DNA of 11,225 nt, taken from contig DIPA01000112.1 of NCBI GenBank assembly GCA_002427055.1, positions 31,294 through 42,518 on the forward strand. The letters are read 5' to 3'. Below, one piece after another: positions 1 to 4,514 of the stretch. The first letter of the stretch is position 1, and every line of letters begins with the position of its first letter. The notes beneath the pieces were generated by a model. The model was not told the origin of the DNA. It did not search any database and was given only the letters and a program-made list of their open reading frames with translations. The position numbers and the translations under genes were made by a program. This DNA is from Firmicutes bacterium UBA5500. Its GTDB lineage: Bacteria > Bacillota > UBA994 > UBA5500.

Positions 1-227
1 ATGATGGCATTGAGATCATTGTAGAGGACGATGGGATCGGCATAGACAATATTAAACAGGCTTTGGAACCGATGTTTACTACCAAGTCGCAACAGGAAAG
101 GACGGGCATGGGGTTCTCTTTTATGGAAAGTTTCATGCACGAGTTAGTTGTTACTTCTGCTCCTAATCAGGGCACTTCGGTTCGTATGGTGAAGTGGTTA
201 GCTGCAAATTCTGACACACAGGGATAG
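1..227 (+). CDS. spoIIAB: Anti-sigma-F factor SpoIIAB (C-terminal part, cut by window edge)
   Basis: This is the last 74 codons, read in frame from base 3; the family is usually about 145 residues, so roughly the first half lies outside the window. SpoIIAB is a serine kinase and anti-sigma factor that holds sigma-F inactive in the predivisional cell and phosphorylates SpoIIAA. What is visible is the GHKL/Bergerat ATP-binding fold: the DDGIGI box (codons at 27-44), the segment with PMFTTK, and the glycine-rich ERTGMGFSFME lid motif, followed by the GTSVRM strand typical of the C terminus. The stop codon TAG is at 225-227, and the sigma-F gene begins 8 bases later, the normal spoIIA order. Start, promoter and the upstream spoIIAA cannot be seen. 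Identification rests on motifs and on the sigF neighbour. Confidence 0.95.
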   Translation, partial: DGIEIIVEDDGIGIDNIKQALEPMFTTKSQQERTGMGFSFMESFMHELVVTSAPNQGTSVRMVKWLAANSDTQG

Positions 228-235
228 GTGTCGCT

Positions 236-991
236 ATGCAGGAACCGGAGAAAAGATTGCCGTTATTGACAGACGCGGAAACCAAGCAATTGATAGCTCA
301 GGCGCAGGCAGGTGACACCTGTGCTCGTGACCGTCTGGTTAACTGCAACTTGCGCTTGGTTCGTTCCATGATAGGCCGTTTTGCCAACAGACAAGTTGAA
401 ATGGATGATCTATATCAGCTAGGTTGTCTTGGTTTGATTCGTGCCATTGACCGCTTTGATCTGAATCAAGATGTGCGTTTCTCTACCTATGCCGTTCCGC
501 TTATTCTAGGAGAAATTCGGCGTTACTTACGTGATAATGGTCCGATAAAAGTCAGCCGTAGCCTAAAGGAAATGGCTATGAGGGCTAAACGTGAACGAGA
601 GAGTTTGAGTAGAACTCTAGGGCGAGAAGTGACTATTGAAGAGTTGGCTGAAGCTATGCAGGTTAAACCTGAGACTTTGCTTATGGCACTAGAGGCGACA
701 AGTGCCCCGGCTTCATTGCAAACCGAGATTTATCAGGACGATGGTAATCCCATCTACTTGTTAGATCACCTGACAGATGAGCAAGAACCAGAGACTGCTT
801 GGGCGGATAATCTTGCCCTAAGGACGGTCATTGCTGAGTTGGCTCCGCGTGAACAATTGATCATCAAAATGCGCTATTTTCAAGGAAAAACGCAAACCGA
901 AATTGCCCAGTGTTTAAATGTATCACAAGTACAAGTTTCTCGCTTAGAAAAGCGCATATTACAGAAACTTAGAGTTACGTTAAGTGGTTAA
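236..991 (+). CDS. sigF: RNA polymerase sporulation sigma factor sigma-F
   Basis: The product is a 251-residue sigma-70-family factor, the usual sigma-F length, which directs the first forespore-specific transcription after asymmetric division. Region 2 (about residues 33-102) includes RLVNCNLRLVRSMIGRF, the core-binding DDLYQLGCLGLIRAIDRFD and the -10-recognition segment FSTYAVPLILGEIRRYLRD. Region 3 is about 106-175. Region 4 is about 193-247, with a helix-turn-helix near TQTEIAQCLNVSQVQVSRLEK. The ATG at 236 has a modest AGGTG Shine-Dalgarno (226-230) overlapping the spoIIAB stop. Sigma-G is a close paralogue, but position directly after spoIIAB decides for sigma-F. Its activity is expected to be held by SpoIIAB encoded just upstream. 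A terminator follows 34 bases after the stop. Confidence 0.97.
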   Translation: MQEPEKRLPLLTDAETKQLIAQAQAGDTCARDRLVNCNLRLVRSMIGRFANRQVEMDDLYQLGCLGLIRAIDRFDLNQDVRFSTYAVPLILGEIRRYLRDNGPIKVSRSLKEMAMRAKRERESLSRTLGREVTIEELAEAMQVKPETLLMALEATSAPASLQTEIYQDDGNPIYLLDHLTDEQEPETAWADNLALRTVIAELAPREQLIIKMRYFQGKTQTEIAQCLNVSQVQVSRLEKRILQKLRVTLSG

Positions 992-1024
992 GGAAAGCAG
1001 GAGGAAGCATGCTATATACTGATT

Positions 1025-1064
1025 AGCAGGTTGCTGGCAGAGCTGGTGACCTGCTTCTTTTTTT
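1025..1064 (+). terminator. Intrinsic terminator of the spoIIA-sigF operon
   Basis: A 7-bp perfect stem, AGCAGGT (1025-1031) with ACCTGCT (1049-1055), has a 17-base loop and is followed after TC by seven T residues (1058-1064). It lies 34 bases after the sigF stop. The long loop makes it weaker than a compact hairpin, but position and T-run fit a rho-independent terminator. Its T-run touches the putative sigma-G promoter of the next operon. Confidence 0.75.
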
Positions 1065-1094
1065 GGTTATTTCGGCTCGTTGTGGTTCATACTA
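1064..1094 (+). promoter_or_regulatory. Putative sigma-G promoter for the dodecin-spoVA operon
   Basis: CATACTA at 1088-1094 matches the classical sigma-G -10 consensus (CATACTA) exactly. Exactly 18 bases upstream is TGGTTA (1064-1069), which matches 4 of 6 positions of the classical sigma-G -35 (TGAATA). The spoVA operon is a known sigma-G target in Bacillus, and this site lies after the sigF terminator and before the first ribosome binding site (1117), leaving a short leader. The -35 is imperfect, so the call is inference from sequence and context. Confidence 0.5.
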
Positions 1095-1116
1095 AAAACA
1101 GTTAAGAAGTATAAAT

Positions 1117-1127
1117 GGAGGAGGTGA
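1117..1127 (+). promoter_or_regulatory. Very strong Shine-Dalgarno for a gene without a usual start codon
   Basis: GGAGGAGGTGA is complementary to almost the whole anti-Shine-Dalgarno tail of 16S rRNA. No ATG, GTG or TTG opens a long frame at the right distance. The only long frame downstream offers ATC at 1134 or CTG at 1137. A 14-codon frame from ATG 1115 overlaps this site but has no own ribosome binding site. Confidence 0.65.
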
Positions 1128-1136
1128 CCGACCATC

Positions 1137-1352
1137 CTGCTTTCCGCTACACGCAATAAGATTATTCTTTTTTCGTTAGTACTCTTAGCTCTTGGCGTAC
1201 TAGCTTGGTTTGTTTGGTCTAGTTCAGTTGATAGGATTCCTAACGGAGGCATTCTCGTTAAGCATGAGGGCGGAAGCTGCATATCTACAACTGCTCCATC
1301 CCGGTTGGTGCACCCCTACTATTCCATCGCGTCAAGGAGGGTTATGGTATGA
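1137..1352 (+). CDS. Small predicted single-pass membrane protein, non-canonical start
   Basis: I do not recognise this protein. The frame from CTG 1137 (or ATC 1134) codes for about 71 residues. An N-terminal stretch with R6 and K8 is followed by a clear hydrophobic segment (about residues 9-28, IILFSLVLLALGVLAWFVW), then a polar tail with SSVDRIPNGGILVKHEGG. This predicts one membrane helix with a soluble tail. Two things support a real gene: the near-perfect Shine-Dalgarno at 1117-1127, and the stop TGA (1350-1352), which overlaps the dodecin-like ATG as ATGA, a common arrangement for translational coupling. Against it are the absent ATG/GTG/TTG start and a less convincing last 25 residues. 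A frameshift near the start or a degraded gene are the alternatives. It sits between sigF and spoVA genes and would be expressed with the latter. Confidence 0.5.
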   Translation: MLSATRNKIILFSLVLLALGVLAWFVWSSSVDRIPNGGILVKHEGGSCISTTAPSRLVHPYYSIASRRVMV

Positions 1353-1549
1353 CATTAGTTGAGGTTTTGGAGTTTGTAGGTGAGTCGAAAGAGAGTTTTG
1401 AGGATGCAGTTAGAAATGCAGTGCGTGAGGCTGCTCGACAGCATGCAAATCTTACAGGAGTAGAAGTTTACAATTTTACGGGCGATGTGGTTGATGGCCA
1501 GATTGTAGACTTCAAAGCCAATGTAAAGATAGCATGTGTACACGACTAA
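1349..1549 (+). CDS. Dodecin-like small protein
   Basis: The 66-residue product has the length and pattern of dodecins, which form hollow dodecamers that bind flavins: a first strand (LVEVLEFVGES), one amphipathic helix (about residues 15-34, SFEDAVRNAVREAARQHANL), then two strands (GVEVYNFTGDVVDG and QIVDFKANVKIACV). In typical bacterial dodecins the start of the second strand carries the flavin-stacking tryptophan (NLxWFEV); here the same place reads NLTGVEV, with glycine. The usual glutamine in the last strand (YQV) is also not seen. Flavin binding in the known manner is therefore doubtful, and another ligand or a purely structural role is possible. ATG 1349 has a good AGGAGGG (1335-1341) 7 bases upstream and overlaps the stop of the preceding small gene. 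A hairpin terminator follows 18 bases after the stop. Family membership is likely; a role in sporulation is inferred from position. Confidence 0.8.
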   Translation: MTLVEVLEFVGESKESFEDAVRNAVREAARQHANLTGVEVYNFTGDVVDGQIVDFKANVKIACVHD

Positions 1550-1567
1550 AGGTAAGCTGCTCATCTT

Positions 1568-1592
1568 GCCCAGGCTGTGCCTGGGCATTTTT
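1568..1592 (+). terminator. Hairpin terminator between dodecin-like gene and spoVAC
   Basis: GCCCAGGC (1568-1575) pairs perfectly with GCCTGGGC (1579-1586) around a 3-base TGT loop, followed by ATTTTT. This is a compact GC-rich intrinsic terminator. It ends only 33 bases before the spoVAC start, leaving no room for an obvious new promoter, so spoVAC-E would depend on readthrough from upstream or on a promoter I could not find. It may set the ratio between dodecin and SpoVA proteins. Confidence 0.8.
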
Positions 1593-1606
1593 GGCGAAGC
1601 AGAAGT

Positions 1607-1614
1607 AGGAGGTG
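1607..1614 (+). promoter_or_regulatory. Ribosome binding site fixing the spoVAC start
   Basis: AGGAGGTG lies 11 bases before ATG 1626. The open frame extends upstream to 1536 inside the end of the dodecin gene and through the terminator hairpin, so the long version is unlikely. This site selects 1626. Confidence 0.8.
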
Positions 1615-1625
1615 CCGTATACAAG

Positions 1626-2099
1626 ATGTCTCCTTCCAAGGACAAGCAAAAAGTCAAGAAACAACAAGCACTGCAGCAAGAATTTCAAAGCATCGCCAAG
1701 CGGCAAAAACCAAAACCACCGCTATTACGTAACGTGTGTGTTGCTTATGCGGTAGGGGGGCTGATCTGCGTAATCGGTCAGGCCATATCGAAGTTCTATA
1801 CAACCTTGGGTTTCTCAGCCGAGGACGCCGGGAGCCCAACGGTAGCAACGTTAATACTGATCGCTGCAGTACTAACAGGTCTAGGCATCTACGATGTGAT
1901 AGGTCAATTTGCCGGTGCAGGAGCGGCAGTTCCGGTTACTGGTTTCGCTAACTCGGTTGTTTCAGCTGCTATCGAGTTCAAGCGAGAGGGCTTGGTGCTT
2001 GGTGTAGGAGCTAAGATGTTTTCTTTGGCTGGCCCGGTGCTTGTTTATGGAACCGTTACTGCTTTTGTTGTTGGTATTATAAAGGCCTGTTTGCGTTAG
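1626..2099 (+). CDS. spoVAC: Stage V sporulation protein AC
   Basis: The product is a 157-residue membrane protein of the SpoVAC/SpoVAEB family, matching the usual length of about 150 when started at ATG 1626. In Bacillus SpoVAC is part of the inner-membrane channel through which calcium-dipicolinate enters the forespore and leaves on germination, and it has been reported to behave as a mechanosensitive channel. A highly charged N-terminal tail (residues 1-30, rich in K and Q) precedes hydrophobic segments at about 36-55, 72-92, 97-115 and 131-153. The signature GLGIYDVIGQFAGAGAAVPV followed by TGF (about 85-107) recurs in SpoVAE downstream. It is followed 10 bases later by spoVAD in a translationally tight operon. 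Expression in the forespore under sigma-G is expected, through the promoter near 1064-1094. Confidence 0.96.
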   Translation: MSPSKDKQKVKKQQALQQEFQSIAKRQKPKPPLLRNVCVAYAVGGLICVIGQAISKFYTTLGFSAEDAGSPTVATLILIAAVLTGLGIYDVIGQFAGAGAAVPVTGFANSVVSAAIEFKREGLVLGVGAKMFSLAGPVLVYGTVTAFVVGIIKACLR

Positions 2100-2109
2100 G
2101 GGGAATAAG

Positions 2110-3159
2110 ATGGCTCGGCGAAAGTGCGGTGCTCAGACGCTTGTCTTTCACAGCGCACCAAAAATCATGTCTGCTGCTACAGTAGTTGGCCCATTAGAAG
2201 GCGAAGGCCCGCTTGGTACATGTTTCGATGTTGTGTATCCTGACCAGCTGGCTGGGCACAAAAGTTGGGAAGCATGTGAACGAGCGATGATGAAAGAGGC
2301 CGTGAGCTTAGCCTTAAGCAAGGGAGGGCTAACGGCTGAGCAGGTCGATTTCTTGTTAGCGGGCGATCTACTCAATCAGATCATCTCTTGCAACTTTGCA
2401 GCGCGTGACCTAGGTATTCCTTTCTTAGGCCTCTATGGCGCTTGTTCTAGTTTTGCTGAGTCTCTTGGATTGGCAGCCTCCTTAGTGGACGCGGGATTTG
2501 CTACGCATACGCTGGCAGCTGTTTCCAGCCATTATGGCACGAGCGAACGTCAATATCGCTTTCCTACTGAATATGGTGGCCAACGCCCTCCGCATTCTCA
2601 ATATACGGTAACAGGTAGCGGTGCAGCTCTGGTTACTAGTGCTGCACAAGCAGGCAAAACGCAAGCGGTTACTCATTTTACTATAGGTAGGGTGCTTGAT
2701 TTGGGAATCAAAGACCCATATGAAATGGGGGCGGCTATGGCTCCGGCGGCGGCAGATACGTTGCAACGTCACCTGCTGGATACTGGACGCACACCAACCG
2801 ATTACGACTTGATCCTAACGGGCGATCTAGCCAGTGTGGGAAGGAACATCATGCTGGAATTAATGGATTTGGCTGGAATCGATATCCACGCGAATTACGA
2901 CGATTGCGGGTGTCGAATTTTCGACAGAGAGCAGCAACCTGTTTTTGCAGGAGGTAGTGGCTGTGCTTGTGCAGCTGTGGTGACTCTTGGTTCCGTACTC
3001 AAACAGATGCACGACAACGATTTGCAGCGAGTATTAGTGATTGCTACAGGTGCTTTGCTCAGCCCGCTTACTTATCAACAAGGCGAAACGATACCGGGTG
3101 TCGCGCATGCTATTGTCCTTGAGCAGATAGAAGGGGGGGCGCAAACAGGGAATGGGTAG
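2110..3159 (+). CDS. spoVAD: Stage V sporulation protein AD (dipicolinate-binding, thiolase-like)
   Basis: The 349-residue soluble protein is slightly longer than the usual 338 or so. SpoVAD has a thiolase/ketoacyl-synthase-like fold, binds dipicolinic acid directly and is needed for its uptake into the forespore. Features seen include the N-terminal TLVFHSAPKI, a GPLEGEGPLG loop, the DFLLAGDLLNQI strand (about 80-92), YGACSSFAESL with the cysteine (C112) at the thiolase nucleophile position, SSHYGTSERQYRFPTEYG (about 139-156), the GSGAALVT core (169-176), and the second-half repeat DLILTGDLASVG and DDCGCRIFD. The last 10 residues or so (GGAQTGNG) look like an extension needed to overlap spoVAE. 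ATG 2110 follows AGGGGGA (about 2098-2104). The stop overlaps the spoVAE start by 8 bases, suggesting coupled translation. Confidence 0.97.
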   Translation: MARRKCGAQTLVFHSAPKIMSAATVVGPLEGEGPLGTCFDVVYPDQLAGHKSWEACERAMMKEAVSLALSKGGLTAEQVDFLLAGDLLNQIISCNFAARDLGIPFLGLYGACSSFAESLGLAASLVDAGFATHTLAAVSSHYGTSERQYRFPTEYGGQRPPHSQYTVTGSGAALVTSAAQAGKTQAVTHFTIGRVLDLGIKDPYEMGAAMAPAAADTLQRHLLDTGRTPTDYDLILTGDLASVGRNIMLELMDLAGIDIHANYDDCGCRIFDREQQPVFAGGSGCACAAVVTLGSVLKQMHDNDLQRVLVIATGALLSPLTYQQGETIPGVAHAIVLEQIEGGAQTGNG

Positions 3160-3505
3160 TTACTTGACCGCTTTCTTAGTAGGCGGGCTGATTTGTGCCC
3201 TGGCACAGTTACTATTTGATCTAACCACCTTGACTCCAGCCCATGTTCTGACCCTGTTTGTGATAATAGGTGGTGTTTTATCGGGAGTGGGGCTTTATGA
3301 GCCCTTGGTAAAGTTTGCCGGTGCCGGGGCAACGGTCCCTATTACTTCTTTTGGGCACCAATTGGTGCAAGGTGCATTACGTGAGTTAGAGACACACGGT
3401 CCGATTGGTGTATTGGCAGGTATTTTTGACCTAAGCAGTGCAGGTATCACGGCTGCTATCATTTTTGGCTTTGTCGTATCTCTGATTTTCAACCCTAAGG
3501 GCTAG
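3152..3505 (+). CDS. spoVAE: Stage V sporulation protein AE (SpoVAEb type)
   Basis: The 117-residue hydrophobic protein has the standard family length. It acts with SpoVAC and SpoVAD in dipicolinate transport across the inner spore membrane. Hydrophobic segments lie at about residues 3-22, 31-52, 55-72, 85-93 and 95-113. The motif GVGLYEPLVKFAGAGATVPI followed by TSF (about 45-67) parallels the SpoVAC motif, in line with both belonging to the same Pfam family. ATG 3152 lies inside the end of spoVAD with a purine-rich AAGGGGGGG (3131-3139) 12 bases upstream. It is the last gene of the operon. No SpoVAA, AB, AEa or AF gene is present, as in many clostridial spore formers. Confidence 0.96.
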   Translation: MGSYLTAFLVGGLICALAQLLFDLTTLTPAHVLTLFVIIGGVLSGVGLYEPLVKFAGAGATVPITSFGHQLVQGALRELETHGPIGVLAGIFDLSSAGITAAIIFGFVVSLIFNPKG

Positions 3506-3521
3506 TGGTGTTCGTAAGCTT

Positions 3522-3574
3522 GTATCCTGATAGACGAAGTAAGCAGTTTTGACAAAGCTGAGCATGCAGGATAC
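3522..3574. repeat. Inverted repeat 8 bp after spoVAE
   Basis: GTATCCTG at 3522-3529 and CAGGATAC at 3567-3574 are perfect reverse complements 37 bases apart. No T-run follows, so it is not a standard terminator. The right arm overlaps the -10 region of the promoter candidate, so it could affect initiation, or it may be chance. Confidence 0.45.
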
Positions 3575-3577
3575 GAT
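3549..3577 (+). promoter_or_regulatory. Sigma-A-like promoter of the acetyltransferase gene
   Basis: A perfect -35 TTGACA (3549-3554), a 17-base spacer and TACGAT (3572-3577, 4 of 6 consensus positions) make a plausible vegetative promoter. Transcription would start near 3584, giving a leader of about 125 bases before the acetyltransferase. Confidence 0.55.
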
Positions 3578-3709
3578 AATATTGGTCGCACAGTTAGTGA
3601 CACAAAAGGGTTGCGTTTTACCTGCAATCCATGCGGCACTTTTGAGTTAGTACCCTCGTGATGCAAGTGCAACCTTAGAAACGGAGATGTTATTATTAGT
3701 ACCCCGGGT

Positions 3710-4342
3710 TTGCAGAAACTAACAAGGCAGGACATCGATGAAGCGGCTTACGTTCTTGCTGCAGGATTCAAAGATGACCCGTTTTTCAGTCATCTCTTGC
3801 CCGATGAAACAAATCGACTGCAGGCGTTAACTCTGCTACTTAAGCGCTATGTTGACCTACTCTATGACTACGGGAATCTCTATGCCTCTTCGGCGCGGAT
3901 GGAGGCTTTAGCCCTTGTTTACAGGCCTCATCAGATGGAAGACAGATCAAGTTTTTGGCAACTAATCAATAACAAAGCTAAGGTGTATTTGACTATTGCA
4001 AAGTCAGTTCCAGTATGCCGTGAGATCGGTATCAAGCAGTTCCCCCGCCTGTTTCAGATTATGCAGACGATGAATTCTAAATGGTTAAATGACTTCATTA
4101 GGGACGATTGTGCTCATCTTGAGTTCTTAGTGGTACAAAAGCCATATCGAGGTCATGGTCTCGCCAAGAAGATGGTAAGTAGAATTTTGGGCGAGTGCAA
4201 GAAGCGAGGCATCGTGTGCAGCCTTGAAACTCATAATCCGAAGAATGTGGGGATGTATAAGCACTTCGACTTTGAGCTTGTGGACAAAATACGTATGCCG
4301 GATAGTGACTTAGTGCAGTATTGCATGTTATATAATCGCTAG
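3710..4342 (+). CDS. GNAT-family N-acetyltransferase, substrate unknown
   Basis: The 210-residue product begins LTRQDIDEAAYVLAAGFKDDPFFSHLLPD (about 4-32), the common N-terminal strand-helix of GNAT enzymes. The acetyl-CoA pyrophosphate-binding motif is at about residues 138-155: LEFLVVQKPYRGHGLAKKM, with R147-x-x-G150-x-A152. SLETHNPKNVGMYKHFDFELV (171-191) is the typical motif B region. It transfers an acetyl group from acetyl-CoA to an amine; the acceptor cannot be told, and the layout resembles small-molecule resistance-type GNATs. The start is uncertain: TTG 3710 has no Shine-Dalgarno, while GGAG at 3683-3686 would better serve an in-frame ATT at 3692 or 3695. It is a single-gene unit with its own promoter candidate and a strong terminator, unrelated in function to its sporulation neighbours as far as can be seen. 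Confidence 0.85.
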   Translation: MQKLTRQDIDEAAYVLAAGFKDDPFFSHLLPDETNRLQALTLLLKRYVDLLYDYGNLYASSARMEALALVYRPHQMEDRSSFWQLINNKAKVYLTIAKSVPVCREIGIKQFPRLFQIMQTMNSKWLNDFIRDDCAHLEFLVVQKPYRGHGLAKKMVSRILGECKKRGIVCSLETHNPKNVGMYKHFDFELVDKIRMPDSDLVQYCMLYNR

Positions 4343-4361
4343 CCATAGCTAGAGCATTATG

Positions 4362-4398
4362 CATGGCGTGTCATTAACAAAATGACACGCCATGTTTT
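4362..4398 (+). terminator. Strong hairpin terminator after the acetyltransferase
   Basis: CATGGCGTGTCATT (4362-4375) and AATGACACGCCATG (4381-4394) form a perfect 14-bp stem around a 5-base AACAA loop, followed by TTTT (4395-4398). It begins 19 bases after the stop. The T-run is short, but the stem is the longest in the window. Confidence 0.85.
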
Positions 4399-4453
4399 AA
4401 TGAGTAGACATTTATGGAATCTTAGCTAGATGGTGCGGATGTATTAGGTTTTA

Positions 4454-4484
4454 TTGGAAACAGGTGGATAGTACATGTTATAAT
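4454..4484 (+). promoter_or_regulatory. Extended -10 sigma-A promoter of the cca-scpB operon
   Basis: TATAAT (4479-4484) is a perfect -10 and is preceded by TG at 4476-4477, an extended -10. TTGGAA at 4454-4459 is a fair -35 with a longer than ideal 19-base spacer, which the extended -10 would compensate. It lies between the upstream terminator and the strong GGAGGGGGG ribosome binding site at 4497-4505. Confidence 0.7.
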
Positions 4485-4514
4485 TGTAGTTAGATTGGAG
4501 GGGGGCTATAGACA

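Larger units (their letters stand above)
3506..3709 (+). other. Intergenic leader with inverted repeats and a broken cysteine-rich frame
   Basis: This 204-base stretch between spoVAE and the acetyltransferase has no complete gene. It holds an 8-bp perfect inverted repeat (GTATCCTG 3522-3529 / CAGGATAC 3567-3574), a sigma-A-like promoter within it, and arms that could fold the leader RNA: GGTTGC 3609-3614 with GCAACC 3669-3674, and GCACTT 3636-3641 with AAGTGC 3665-3670. In the acetyltransferase frame it is open from 3518 to a TGA at 3659-3661 and again from there to the gene. The peptide has C-x2-C before and C-x-C just after the TGA. I could not assign it to any known riboswitch. Confidence 0.5.

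Noticed and set aside
1086..1115. Sigma-A-like TTCATA, 18 bases, TATAAA upstream of the small membrane-protein gene
   Set aside because: Transcription would begin near 1122, inside the Shine-Dalgarno at 1117-1127, so the message would lose its ribosome binding site. The CATACTA element fits position and context better.
1067..1282. Reverse-strand open frame over the small gene
   Set aside because: No ribosome binding site, no family resemblance, and it opposes a forward gene with a strong ribosome binding site and an ATGA overlap.
1536..1625. Longer spoVAC with 30 extra N-terminal residues
   Set aside because: It would start inside the dodecin-like gene, be coded through a terminator hairpin and exceed family length; AGGAGGTG points to ATG 1626.
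3659..3700. Selenocysteine insertion element after the in-frame TGA
   Set aside because: I could not form a convincing stem with a G/U-bearing apical loop at the usual distance; only weak pairings such as AAC with GTT are possible. Left as an open question in the finding rather than called.
4339..4352. Small palindrome CTAGC-CATA-GCTAG at the acetyltransferase stop
   Set aside because: Five-base arms without a T-run, next to the much stronger 14-bp terminator; no separate role is needed.
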